64,000 bases of DNA. Origin: Apium graveolens. Lineage: Eukaryota; Streptophyta; Magnoliopsida; Apiales; Apiaceae. The first letter of the stretch is position 1; the number at the start of each line of letters is the position of its first letter. The position numbers and the translations under genes were made by a program. The DNA is taken from positions 303,463,203-303,527,202 of the forward strand of contig NC_133650.1 of assembly GCF_009905375.1 (NCBI RefSeq), written 5' to 3'. Positions 23,604-36,346 of the stretch are shown piece after piece. Under the pieces are notes generated by a model. It was given only the letters and a program-made list of their open reading frames with translations, was not told the origin of the DNA and did not search any database.

Positions 23604-25543
23604 ATGGCACTCAATGTTGTTAGAGCCACTATTCCAGAGAAAGGAACAAACTAACTCAATGTTGTTAGAGCCACTATTCCAGAGAAAGGAAAAAACTACC
23701 TTGCTTTTACTGATGCTAACCAAGCTCCTGACAGTTTCAAGGGGTTTGTGAAACTTTTGGCTGAATCTTATCTTGCAGGAGCTTTGACTGCAAACCCTGT
23801 TCTGTATCTGGATGTCCTGCATAAATTTTGGACTACAGCAGTAGTAAGGACTGATATGAATGATAACTCTCTCTCTATGGTGGTGACCTGCACAATTGGA
23901 GTCCAACAAATTGAGTTTAATGACCAAGATTGAATAGACCTTTGGGGCTGCCAACTAAAAATCTGGTGGAGGTGCCAACTCCTGATGAACTGACTGATTT
24001 TATGGACTTCATCAATTATGGTGGAAGAATCAACTTGTCAAGCTTGAACAGGACCAATTTAAGAAAGGAGTGGTCCTTTGTCTTTGATTCTGTGGTGAGG
24101 GCCTTCACATGTAGGAAGACAGGGTATGACAATATTTCAAGTGTGGTACAAAAGTTGGTGTACTCAATTGCCCACAACAAAGACTTGAATGTTGGTCTAT
24201 TGATCCTGGAAGAACTTGCAACCAGGCTGACAATGCCCCTATCTACCAGAGGTAAGGAAATATTCTTTCCTAGAATTATTATATCTACTTTAAATAATAA
24301 AGTAACAGACATACACTTGTTAAATGGTATTGATAGCACTAAAATTGGCAATTGTAAGCAAGTGTCCAAAATAATATTTGGCTCACTTACTACAAAGAAC
24401 AAGGTAAATATGAGTCTGAAAATCACTCCATATATGATGGAGAGATTTAGGACTTACCCTTACCCAATGCCAGACATGAGATCTAATGCACAACCTAGCA
24501 CAACCATGGTCCCTGAACCTGTAGAAGTACAAATACAGGAACACCCACAGGGACCTTCCCAAGCTGAAAACGTTTCTTCAAATCATGTAGTAGCTAGGAA
24601 ACCAACCACCTCATCTTCTCAAAATGACGAGGCAAGTAAAAAGAAGTGAAAGAGGGTAATATTAACAGTTTTACAAGAGAGTGGTGAGGAACAAACAGAG
24701 GATGGGTCACCATTGGTCAAGAGATCAAAGAAGAGTAAGAAATCTGAGCTGACCACTCAAGCCACCTTTGTATCCTCCCAACAGGATGCAGTTGTAAAAA
24801 TGGGGACTAAACAGACTCTAGATACATCCTCTCAACAGGGTGTGTCTATTGAAAAGAGCATTCACCCCAATGTACCTAGTACAGAGCCTGCACAGCCTGC
24901 ACCTGAAGCAATTCAAGTGTATGATAGGAGGAATAAGGATGGCATACACTGTGAGGGCACATCTTTTGAAGCTCCCTCATCCATTTAGGGGGAGCTGCCA
25001 ACACTCACATATGAGCAACAATCTCTAATATCTCAAATTTATTCTCTACCAACAGCACTTGAATCCAATTCTCAAGTGCAAGCTAAATCAAGTAACTTAG
25101 TTCAAGAAACCTTGCTCACCACCCAGACACCACATTTAGATGGTGAGAGGCTACTAGCTGGGGTAGACCTTGATGACACCATCAAAACCATGTGAGATTC
25201 ATCATTGTTTACTGAAGACCCCATGGATGTCACAAATGCACTTTCATGTGCAAATCAGCCTTCACAGGCTGTTAGGTTTGAGGGTAGTATTCCTGAGGGG
25301 GGAACTATCTAAATCCTCTCCAATTCAATTGGAGGTTCCTCATGTAGGGACAATTCCCCTCAAAACCTTAGCTGAAATTGCCTTGACAATTGAAGCTGGG
25401 AGTACAATTGCCAATGATCTTGTCATATGGGAGGCAAGTATAGCACATTTAGGTGACAGTGTGCTGCAAGACACACAAGGGTTTGAGACTGGTGCACATG
25501 ATAGTAACCCAGTCAAATCCCCTCCAATTTAATTGGAGGTTCC
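23604..25543 (+). pseudogene. Post-pol ORF of the older copia family, decayed and truncated
   Basis: Starts MALNVVRATIPEKG at 23604. A 45-bp tandem duplication (23609-23653 and 23654-23698) brings in a TAA at codon 17. The frame then shifts near 23930, where LNRPLGLPTKN begins. The homologous motif LRKEWSFVFDSVVRAF is near 24065-24110. A Thr/Pro/Gln-rich and Lys-rich tail follows (to 24649, then 24713-24988), with more stops. Near 25560 it is joined to RT/RNase H sequence of another element, so the 3' end and LTR are lost. Function unknown. Confidence 0.65.
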
Positions 25544-25560
25544 CACAACAAGTGTGGAAC

Positions 25561-26282
25561 AACAACTCCAATGGCCACTGTTACAAATTTAGATCTTGAC
25601 CAAGATAAAGAAATTAATGTTACTTCCAATAGAGGTATAATTGGTTCATTACTCTATCTAACTGCTAGCAAACCAGATATTATGTATGCAACCTGTTTGT
25701 GTGCAGGATTTCAGGCCAAACCTAGATAACCTCATTTGGTTACTGTGAAGAGAATTCTGAGATACTTAAAGGGGAATCAATCTCTTGGTTTTTGGTATAC
25801 AAGAGAATCAGATTTCAGCGTAGTTAGCTATTATGATGCATTTTTTGCAGGATGCAAAATTAACAGGAAGAGTACCTCAGATGGCTGTCAGTATTTAGGT
25901 GGTAGATTGGTTACTTGGAAAATTAAGAAACAGAAATCCATATCTACATCTACAGCTGAAGCTGAATACATTGCAGCTGGCAGTTGCTGTGCTCATATTC
26001 TTTGGATCAAAAATCAGCTATTGGACTATGGATTGTCTTATTCAAAGATCCCTATCTACTGTGACAATCAAAGTGTCATTGCTATGACAGGTAATACAGT
26101 ACAACACTCACTCACAAAACATATCAGTATTAGATATCATTTTATCATGTAGCATGTCATGGAAGGAACAATTGAGCTTCACTTTGTTCCTACTGAACAA
26201 CAAGTAGCTGATATCTTCACCAAGCCATTACCGGAAGCAACCTTTGGAAAGTTAATTTAAGAGCTTGGAATGATCAACTATG
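25561..26282 (+). pseudogene. RT end and RNase H of a third copia family, truncated
   Basis: Begins abruptly with TPMATVTNLDL, then SNRGIIGSLLYLTASKPDIM (the thumb/connection after RT), then RNase H (STAEAEYIAAGSCC, IYCDNQSVIAM, HISIRYHFIM). It has stops near 25727 and 26150 and another near the end. Everything 5' of this (LTR, gag, protease, integrase, most of RT) is absent, which implies deletion or recombination with the preceding element. Confidence 0.85.
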
Positions 26283-26789
26283 AAAAGAAATGGTTTGTCA
26301 GATCCTGATTGTAAGTCAAAATTCTGACAAGGTATGTCAATTCCTGATGTATCAAATCCTGATAATGTAATCAAATCCTAACAATGACTGTGAGTATTTT
26401 ATAATTTTGTTCAATTATTTTTCATGATTAATACTTGATTTAAATTGAGTATAATTAAGAATTATTTTTATGCATAATTATAGAGCCGTTTGTGATTTAG
26501 ATAATTATGGCGGATTAATTGCTAGTTTTTAGGCGCAATAACACATATATGCTCCTTAAATGTTGTGCATGATTAACTAGAATTACACATTATATGTGCC
26601 ATAAATATAGCCATCCAATTCAATCATGCCATGTGTATTATAGTATTACTGTATTTACTAATACCATCAGTACCTGATTAACTATTCATATTTATATTAC
26701 ACACACAATATACACAAACTGCTAATCTTTATCTCTATCACTGCAAATTTTTGGACCCAAGTTTTTCATCTCAAAACCGTAATTTTCAA
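26283..26789 (+). other. Linker of the third copia family
   Basis: Non-coding. Contains TCCTGATT, TTCCTGATG and ATCCTGATA repeats near 26299-26380, the motif also found in its post-pol ORF and, inverted (TCAGGAT), in its LTR. No convincing TATA box. AT-rich stretches only. Confidence 0.5.
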
Positions 26790-29452
26790 ATGGCCCCATT
26801 GATTATGTCTCTACTTTCTCTGCTGTTAAGTATATTTTTTAATCACAAGACTTTTCCCGCTACAAACTTTAAAGCTCCTTTGCATGAAACTGGAATTTTT
26901 GCGGACTTCAGAATGATTCAAGATTTTTTATCCCAAAGTGATATTGGGTATGTTTTCTCTGTTCCATCTAGAATTTGGTTTAAACAGATTATGCAGATTT
27001 GGGAGAATTCAACTGTTGATGCTGAAAAAAGGGTCATTCTGTTCACTTACAAAAATGAGGAATATGATATCAATGCAAATATAGTTGAGGAAGCTCTGAA
27101 ATTACCTGTACTGAATGGTAGGACACCTGTTGTGACTCCTAATGCAACTCTCTTTGAATGTGTCAGAGAGATTGGCCATAGCATTGAGTTCATTAAAACC
27201 AGGGCGATGTTTAAGACTAAGCTAAGAAAAGAATGGAACTTATATTTTAATTGCATAAGCAGAGCTTTCCTAAATAAGGTATCTAACTTTGATGCTTTTC
27301 CATTATCTTCACTGCAGATAGGTTATTCATTGTTATATGGTCTTATTTTTTTTATTATAGTAACACTATCATACAATTTCTGATAGATAGATTTAGTGAT
27401 AAAGCTGGTGGTGTAGGTTACACTAAATTTTTACAATTGATTTTTACATATCTTTTGCCTGATGAAAATTTTGAAAAAGATGAATTGTTGATGATATTTC
27501 AAATCAATTCCAAATCTATGATTAATTTAGATGAAAGGAAAGACAGTTTTAGAAGAAGTACAAATTTGCCAAGGGAAATGTGGGTATTTTTGTCTAACAA
27601 AATACCTCACAAATACTCAAATTCATGTAATTTGGAACATGGCACATCCCACCCTGTTCCTGACCCAATTGTTTCTTCATCTACCAAATCTAAACACCAA
27701 ATCATCTATGATTCTTCTCAAAAGGAATCAGTTATAAAATTAAACCAATAGCTAAGACTGATGTGTCTGAGAGACAATCAGGTCCAAAGGTTAGTTCACC
27801 CTCACCTAAATCACTGGAAAAATAAGGTGGAGGAAGGAAGAAAATTTTACCCCCACCAACAAGTGTCAAAGAGGGTATAGCTGAAAAGAAAAGAAGGACT
27901 ATAGCTGGTATAAGGTTAGTTTGATGAGCCATCAGATACTGATAGTGATGGACCTGCTGTTTTCAAATTACTTGTTAGACCAGTAGAGGTTACTGGTGCT
28001 ACAGGGGAAGAAAGGACTGCAACTGTAGCTATCAGTTCTAAGCTAAAGAAAAGAAGACTATTTAAAGAAGTTGATAGGGCTCAAGCTAAGCAACCAGAAA
28101 GACAAATTGGAATTTCTATCAAAAGTTGCTCTTGATCAGGAAACTATAAATCCTGACAGTACTTCATCAGTTCCTGATAAGGCTCAATCCATTCCTGATG
28201 AAGTGATCCCAGTTCTTGATCAGTCAATTCCTGAATCCTCACCAGATAAATTTATTGAAGTTTTTATATAAGAGGGTGAAGGAATTAGCTAAGGAAGTTG
28301 GACTGGATGCTTCTCCAAAAAGAAGAACCGATGACACTACAGTGTATGTTAGAAAGCAGTCCAAGCAACAGTCTCCATGGAATGGGTACTGTACACAAGA
28401 ACCATCTTCTCATTATGAAGATGCAACTGTTAATACCCCTGCTACACAAGAAACACATGCTCAAAGTATGGGTGCAAGTATTAAAACTCAACAGACTATT
28501 CATGATATTGCTCAAGAGAGTCACATTTCCGTGGATCTGATATTCAGAAGATAATATAAGAAAGGGAAGCTCATCAGAAGCACATTGCTCCACTGGATGT
28601 TGTCATTAATGATCCCATATTTGAGGGAAGCACACAAGAACCTTCCGTTCAAAGGATTCAAGAAGCTTATGAACCTCAAGTCCCACTAGAACCAACAGTT
28701 CAAAGTACTGTTGCAAACTTAGCATCAAATCCTGATATGGGATTAACTCCTGACAAGCAGCAAATTTCTAACACAAGGACAGTTCCTGATGCAGCTGTTC
28801 CTGACTCTACAAATCCTGATGTACTGATCACTGCTAAGGATTGCACTGGAGCCATCTTGGTATAACCACTCAAAGCAATATCAATATCTTATAATACTCA
28901 AGGTAGAATTATTTCTAAATCTCCTTTATCTGCTAGAATGATTATAAATAGATCTATTACTAGGGATACCTCTTTTCATATGACTACATACCACTCCTCT
29001 TTTCCACCTCTTATTTCTTCTTTTCCTAGTGAGTTGAGCCTTTCTAGTAAGATTGTGAGAAAAGATCAAAAGAAAAACAAAAATATTGAGAGGTAGTCTC
29101 CTGTACTGGCAAAAGAAAATGTAGATATGAGTGACAAAAGTGATCCAAATATTACTATTGAAAGTAATATATGTGTGAGAAGTGATGAGACCACTTTAAA
29201 AGAAAAAGAGAGATTTAGGTTTTGGTTCTTTTCTTTCAGGTTCATCAAAAGTAACTAAGCCTTCTAAGTCAAGTCCTGGTTTAAAGCTCAAAAGAAAAGT
29301 TCACAACTCTATTCCTGATGTTCCTGAGACATTTTCTGATGATGATGATAAGTTCGGAGATTCTGATGATGATGACAATCCTGATGCTGTTGCTCTAAAA
29401 GCAGGAATACAAGCATCCAAATTATCTAGTTTTCCCATATAATCATGCTCCT

Positions 29453-32400
29453 TGTAATATCTGGGAAAAATAATGTGAATATTTTGTGATAAATAAATAA
29501 ATATAATGTGTTTATATAAATTTAAAATGCTCATTGCCATGATATGACATGCAGTAGTTGTTATCTGTGGTTCCGTAAGGACCAAAAAAAAATTTGATTC
29601 TTTGTTACGTGTTTAAAATGCATTTATATGAAATAATCCGCGAACTGGACGCGTGTTTATTAGCGTCTTTATCGAGGTACTTGTTTTATCTCGTTTTATG
29701 TGCGTTTGCATGCATTATATGAGTTTTCGGGATTTTCTGTTAATTTAGAAATGGTTTCGGTTTCTTAAAAATCAACGGACCGGGACCCCACCGGGACGTT
29801 AAAGCCCACAAAATTCATTTTTTTTTTATAAAATCATTCATATTTCAAAGATCCATTATTTATGCATTTTTAGATTATTCATAATTTTTGGGAAATTTTG
29901 ATATAAAATTAATATTTATTTGATTTAAAAATTATTCTGCATAATTATTATTTTAATTAAGGGATGAAAACACCCTTAATTGATTTTGGGTATTTATTTT
30001 TCCAAAAATATAAATAGCTGAATTTGTTTATTATTTTCATAATTATTAAAAATAAGAAAATAGAAAACATATTTTTGGGGGTATAATCTTGTTCTTCACA
30101 AAGATTCAATGAATTTGGGAGTTCTAGGAATCCATTCTTGATGTTCTATATACCAAATTAATCCTCTCGTTGAGCCCGTTCTTTTGATACCATTTTCATC
30201 AATCGAGGTGAATTATTTTTGAAATTCGAATTTTGGTGTTCTTGAGTCGAATTTGGTTTTTTTGAGTTATGTTGATTGTTGATGGAATTTGAGGTTATGA
30301 ATAGCTTTATATTGATTCAGAGAATCGATTTGGATATTTTTTGATTTGTTTGAGTTCAAATTTGGTCAAGTCGAGTTCTTGTTTTGAACCGTTTTTGTGT
30401 TGATTTTCTCGAATTATCCATGAACTTGTTAGTGATTTTGATTACATAATAGTACTGGTATGAATCGTAGCTTTGTTTTGAAATAAAGATCGATGAATAT
30501 GGTTGTGTATCAGTCGATATCAGATTTTTAGCCGGAAAACACTCGAACCTCACCACCGGTTTCAATGGTGAAGTCGTCGGAATCGATAATTAAATCATCG
30601 ATTTTTGTTGTTATTGGCTAACCTGTGTTGTTGACAGTACACAGAATGGATTAGGAAAAAAATCAATGTCAACCTGCGATGTATGGAGACGCAACGAGGT
30701 TCGCCGGAGGTCCGAGGACGCCGCCGGAATCTGGGTTCTTCCGGAAACCAGCCGGCTTCAACCCGACCAGGCTTCTAATTCTTCCTAGCCCATTTTTCAG
30801 AAAATTAAAAAGTAGAACCCGTTTTTGATTTTGATTTTCCCAATTCCAATTCCAACAATCTGTTTCTAAATTCTGATTTTTAAAAATTAATTCAAAATTC
30901 AATTTTTTAATTCTAAAAATTGTTTTTTAATTCCAAATTTGTTTAGCTAATTATTTTTAATAAATAACTAAATTATTTTAAATTTCAAAAATTATTTTCT
31001 TTTTTTCTTTTCAAAATCCAAATTTGGTTCAATTTTTTATAATTTATTTTGATTAATTATTTATGATTTAATTAATTTATTATTTCATTTAATTAATTAA
31101 CTTTATTTATAAATAGTTAAATAAATTATAATTATTTATAATTAAGCCAAATAATTCCTAAAAATTATTTTGAGCTTTTAAAAATATTTTTAATTATTTA
31201 AAAATAAATTAATATTATTATTAATTGATTTATTCTTATTTTATACGTAATAAATAGACCGTTCGTCCATTTAATGCGAAACGAACGCGTCTAGACTCAG
31301 AAAAATATTCCTCCTCCAATAAAAAATACTTTAGAGACCTAAATTCTTTTGTATCAAAAGGTCGCTTGATTTTCGAGTCATTATGAGTCAGTTTTTGATC
31401 GGTAAAATATATTTTTGAACCGATCTCGATTCTAAAAATACTGAATCCTATCTTTTGACGATTTGACTTATATGTTACTTGAATTATGTGTTATATGAAT
31501 AAAATGATTACGTGTTATGTGAACCGCATGCTATCTGTTTACAGTTTTCAATGCCATGATTAGTTATAAACGATCGGGTAGACGTCGAGACCTATAGTTA
31601 CGTCGAATGAGTTTGGTTTTGTTAATTGAAATAGTACTTTTGTTTATAGAACTGAGTAGTAAAGAGCACATTCAGGTGTTAGACTGAGTTGGTAGCCCGC
31701 AGTTATAAGCTGAGGTTATAGTGAAAAGTTATTGAGTCTGCTAGGCAAGTTTTCTCCCCTATTCTAAATTCAGAATAATGAATTACTTTATTTATTCTTA
31801 TACCAGATGCAAGTATTCTCGAACCTCCTTATGATATATTGCAAGTATTTATTCCCTATTCTAAGTTCAGAATAGTTAAATGTTTTATATTTCGCTGAAA
31901 TAATCTTCAAATTGATAGATAATGAATAACTATAATATCCATATATACTCTATACAGTGGAACTTTGAGATGAGATTAACGAATAACTAATTGTTCTAGT
32001 TATTTCAGTTGTTGAGATTACTCCTGACCATGTGAAATGGGGAGTTATATTGTTAAGGATGTCGTTTGATTCTGCTCCTTTGATTAAAAATATTTTTATG
32101 GATTGGATGGTTGTATAAGAGGTTGTGGCGACAGTCCAGTGTGATCTATGTATTATACTTGGATATAATACCTTGTTAGGCCAATGTGTGCCTTGGGTAC
32201 TCCCTTTGTTTAGTTGGATATGCTTCGACATACCAGTGTTGCTCCGCGGCTGATCACCGGCGGCAACACACCGTCGTTCGAGTATTCCAATCCAAAAAAT
32301 ATATAAAAGTGTTGTTTATCATCAAAGCTCATATTAGCCTTTGATAGTGTTCAGGTATTGTTGTTTGGTTTTATTCTTCAGATATATTGTTATTGTTATT

Positions 32401-32796
32401 TCAATCATAAGTTATATACTGTTTGTTGAGCATCACTCCCGCTCATACTTGTTTATTATTTTGATCTTTCATCTAGGCCAGAGCAGGCCTGAGTTCCTGG
32501 TTAAATCGGGAATCGTGTGCTTGTAAATAGTTGGTGTGTCTTCTATGTAGGCTATTTTGGGACGCTTAACTAGTCTAGAGGTTTGTAATAAAATCTGAAT
32601 AGTTTGTAAAACTAAATAGACTTATGGGTTGTAATAACATTTGGTTTGTAGTAGTGCATGTTTCATACTATAACCTGTGATCGATCCAGTTGCATGCAAG
32701 GGGTCATATTTATTATTTTATTCCATTGTGCCTATTATATTATGGTTTATCGGTCAGTAACTCCCAAATCTAGACCCCGTATTTGAGGGCGTTACA
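29453..32796 (+). mobile_element. Putative solo LTR, 3.34 kb, gypsy Tekay/Del-like
   Basis: Begins TGTAATATCTGGGAA and ends GAGGGCGTTACA, a terminus style I associate with long chromovirus (Tekay/Del) LTRs. It is flanked by a perfect 5-bp target duplication, CTCCT (29448-29452 and 32797-32801). Sequence on both sides belongs to one post-pol ORF. No ORF, primer site or internal domain is seen, so it most likely arose by LTR-LTR recombination of a full element. It contains a GC-richer patch near 30680-30790 and very AT-rich sequence at 30890-31250. The strand is set from the TG...CA ends. Confidence 0.85.
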
Positions 32797-34484
32797 CTCC
32801 TGTTCTTGATGCTCGCATCACTCATGAATGGAATCATTCATGGAGATTACAAAATGAGAAGATTTCTTTGGAAGGTACACAGATGCTAGCTGATCATGCT
32901 ATTAATTTGGTCTCACATCCTGATATGAAGAACTCTATCAAAGCCGCTACAGTACTAGTCAAAGGGCTGCATTCTTTTGTCTCTACACTCAAGTAAAAAA
33001 TGTTGATCTTAGAGAAGAGCTTGTTGACCTTTCTGTGACTATTAAAGGTACAAACAAGCACAATGGGCTGGTGAAAAGGATGTTTAGCATGGAAGCAAAA
33101 CATGATCAAATGTCGGAAAAACTGATAGCTCTTGAAGCTGGTCAAAATGTTACAAATTCTAGGTTAGATGTTATTTTCTCTCTTCTACATAGTCTAGATG
33201 CCAAAAGGGGGAGATATTACCAAAGACAAAATGTTAACCTGAATCAGTTTTGAGGGATCATACCAATCCTGACGATGATTGTGATAAATAATAGAAGAAG
33301 ACATCTGATGTTGTGGTAGTTCAAACTAGAACTGGAGTTCAAACTCAAACACAAACTACACAGTCAACTCAAGTCTTAAGGGATGGATCTAAAACTTTGA
33401 ATACAAAGACAGTTACTCACTGTCAAATCCCGATGGAAAAGCACCAGTCAGGATCTGCAATTCCTGTAAGAGGAGAGGTGATAATTGACAATCCTGAAGA
33501 TGCACAGAGATTCTACAAGACATTCAGAACTCCATCTGGAGCAAGCATCACTCTGTATCATAAAGACAAGAGAGTGGAAAATATGTTTGAAAGAAGAGCT
33601 CTTACTCACCTGGCTGAAAAATTTCTTGTTTTGACACAAGATGAAATGCACAAACAGCAAAAGGAAATTCTTAGTCAACTACAAAATCAAAGTGCTTCTA
33701 GAGGAAGAGGCAAAGCAAGAGGTGGTAAGGGTGGAAGAAAAGGTACTAAAAGGAAAGATGTTCAAGCTATTCAAGTGGTTGTTCCTACTAAGAGGAGAAC
33801 AAGGTCAAGTGGTGTTATAATTGAGGAATTACCTGAGACATCTCAGTCTTAAGGTCCAATAATGATTGTTGATTCTTCATTTCTTCATCCTGTACCAAGG
33901 CCTGTTTCTAGTCAAAATCTATTCACTCCTAAAAGTGAAGAAGAACCAAAAGCTCAGCTTGTTCGAAGATCAAGACAACTGCAATTAGAAGTTGCTCATG
34001 TTATTACAAGATCAACTCATGACAACAAAGATGCAAATCCTGATTCAGTTCCTGACAGGGTAAATCCTGACACTGTCAATCATGACAGTTCAGTTCCTGA
34101 TATTGACAGAGTATTAATTATTCCTGATTCTGTTAAAAATGAAGAAGAAGAAATTCTATTTCGGGTAAATCTTCAGATTTTATATGCATATGTTGAAGCT
34201 TTTAATGCTAAAAACTTCAAGGAATAAGAAATGATTTTTGGCAGAGAAGAAAGGGCTCAGGTTGGCAAAATCAGGATTGCTGTTGACAGAGCAAATCAAG
34301 CATACAGAAACATGCTTAGGAGGTCAGAAAGAAATAGATGGAGGTGTAATGATATGAAGTTGTTACATGAAATATCAGAAAGGAGAGCTCAAAATTTTCA
34401 CAAGATCAAGAACAAGTACAAGTGGAAGAAAGTTGTTGATCTCAATTACAATGATGAGATGAATTTTGTTCCTGGAGGTATAAG

Positions 34485-35440
34485 GGTGGATGGTTTACCT
34501 AGTTCTAGCAGTATGGGTGATAAAAAGTCTTGGTTGGTATAAGCCAAGAATCTCAAGTTGAACAAACCTTATAAAAGAGATGGGATATGACATCATAAAG
34601 CTCAACTGGTTAATCTAAAGCTATTGAACTTCACTCTTACTGATAGTCATGGTCAGGAAGTTTCTGCTGATCACTTAGACAGGCTTGAAGCTGTGAAGAT
34701 TATGCTTGATAAACATGATGGTTCTGAACCCAAGCGGAAAATCTTACTCTTATTGCAAAATGATCAAGTCCAAGTTCTCTCACTTGATGAACTATTGATC
34801 ATGTCAACAAAGGAACTGAAATACATTCATTATTTGCTATGAGTCGAAGATGAAATTTCTAAGGAATGGTCAAATATGATTCTTGCAACTATCAGGAAAA
34901 TGATACTCGATAATGGTTCACAATACTTTGGATCATACATTTCTACTTACATAAATTTCAAGGGTGGATGGTTTACCTAGTTCTAGCAGTATGGGTGATA
35001 AAAAGTCTTGGTTGGTATAAGCCAAGAATCTTAAGTTGAATGAACCTTATAAAAGAGATGGGATTGGACATCATAAAGCTCAACTAGTTAATCTAAAGCT
35101 ATTGAACTTCACTCTTACTGATAGTCATGGTCAGGAAGTTTCTGCTGATCACTTAGACAGGCTTGAAGCTGTGAAGATTATGCTTGATAAACATGATGGT
35201 TCTGAACCCAAGCGGAAAATCTTACTCTTATTATAAAATGATCAAGTCCAAGTTCTCTCACTTGATGAACTATTGATCATGTCAACAAAGGAACTGAAAT
35301 ACATTCATTATTTGCTAAGAGTTGAAGATGAAATTTCTAGGGAATGGTCAAATATGATTCTTGCAACTATCAGGAAAATGATACTCGATAATGGTTCACA
35401 ATACTTTGGATCATACATTTCTACTTACATAAATTTCAAG
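34485..35440 (+). repeat. 478-bp tandem duplication in the third-family post-pol ORF
   Basis: Units 34485-34962 and 34963-35440 align without gaps, with roughly ten differences by eye. The length is not a multiple of three, so it breaks the frame. Each copy encodes the block starting SSSSMGDKKSWLV and running through LSLDELLIMSTKELKYIHYLL. Confidence 0.9.
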
Positions 35441-35836
35441 GTTCAAGAAGTCAACATGAAGAAGGGAGAAACTGTAATTGAGAATGTTCTTACACAGAGG
35501 CATATAACCATGAATCATGATGGTCCTAAAGCTTGTTATGTGTCACTGGAGGAACTGATGATTGAAAGAACTCCTATCAGAAACTTAAGAGCTACAATAT
35601 ACCAGCTATCTAATGGAACTGAGTATGAGAAGAACTTGAAGATCATATTAGAGGAGATAATATTGAAGAAGATTGATGACAGGGTTAAAGACTTTGTTCA
35701 GAGATATTGCAGAGTTTATCAAGAAGTATAAGGATCAAATTCTGAAAGAAAGTATGCTTTACATTCTACATTTTGTCTCTCTGGTTTTTGGCACTAGACA
35801 ACACATTAGAATTTATGCTTATTCTGCAAAGCATAA

Positions 35837-35848
35837 ATTGGGGGAGAT
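35837..35848 (+). promoter_or_regulatory. Polypurine tract of the third copia family
   Basis: ATTGGGGGAGAT directly precedes the LTR start TGTTGGAAATTG at 35849. Confidence 0.85.
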
Positions 35849-36346
35849 TGTTGGAAATTGTTTGTCAGGAATCATGATATGTCAAGAGTCATCAGGATGT
35901 GTAGCCAATCAGGATCTATCTAACAGTCATGATGTGTTAAGCCGTCAGGATGTGAAGACTGTCAGGATCTGATTAGAAAAGTCAAAGTTGCGGGATAAAT
36001 TAAAATCTGCTGATTTATAGGATCGTAATTGTTGATTTAGATATTTATAAAAAGTAGATATAATATACTGTAACATATCTTGTGATTGATAGAGATTGAT
36101 TGTAGTTGTGTGATATATAAACACAGATTAGGTTATCACTTTCTGGTGGGCACAACTCGAGTTTTCTATAACCCAGCAGCTCTTAAGAATATTATTTTTG
36201 ACAGAGTTTTGTAACAGTTTATTAAAGTTCAATATAAACTGTTATTTGATTGAACTGTTTATTGTTATTTCTACTTTACTTCTTTGATCAATCGATTAGT
36301 TTGATAATTGTATCCAACCCCCTTAAACAATTATCATTACTGGACA
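35849..36346 (+). mobile_element. 3' LTR of the third copia family
   Basis: Starts TGTTGG after the polypurine tract. TATA box TATATAAA is at 36114-36121. TCAGGAT or TCATGAT motifs recur at 35860-35970. The end is uncertain because no partner LTR is in the window. I place it at the ...TACTGGACA near 36346, after a C-rich ATCCAACCCCC stretch like those near the ends of the other LTRs. Confidence 0.65.

Larger units (their letters stand above)
26790..35731 (+). pseudogene. Post-pol ORF of the third copia family, decayed and interrupted by a solo LTR
   Basis: Starts MAPLIMSLLSLLLS at 26790, the first ATG in frame. The family motif LRKEWNLYFNCISRAFLNKVSNFDAF is near 27222-27295. The middle is Ser/Thr/Pro-rich with many Pro-Asp pairs. 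A 3.34-kb insertion (29453-32796) splits it. After it come a coiled-coil-like part (32802-33250, ending DAKRGRY like DAKKGEK of the complete element) and an open block, 33313-34542, with TAAs at 33850-33852 and 34225-34227. That block carries a basic Arg/Gly/Lys stretch (RGRGKARGGKGGRKGTKRK, about 33700-33756). A 478-bp duplication shifts the frame, and the last helical block ends at 35731. No membrane or signal segment is clear beyond a hydrophobic N-terminal stretch. Function unknown; the basic stretch suggests nucleic-acid binding. Confidence 0.65.

Noticed and set aside
29301..29585. Minus-strand ORF spanning the solo-LTR boundary
   Set aside because: It crosses the insertion junction and reads antisense through the decayed post-pol ORF.
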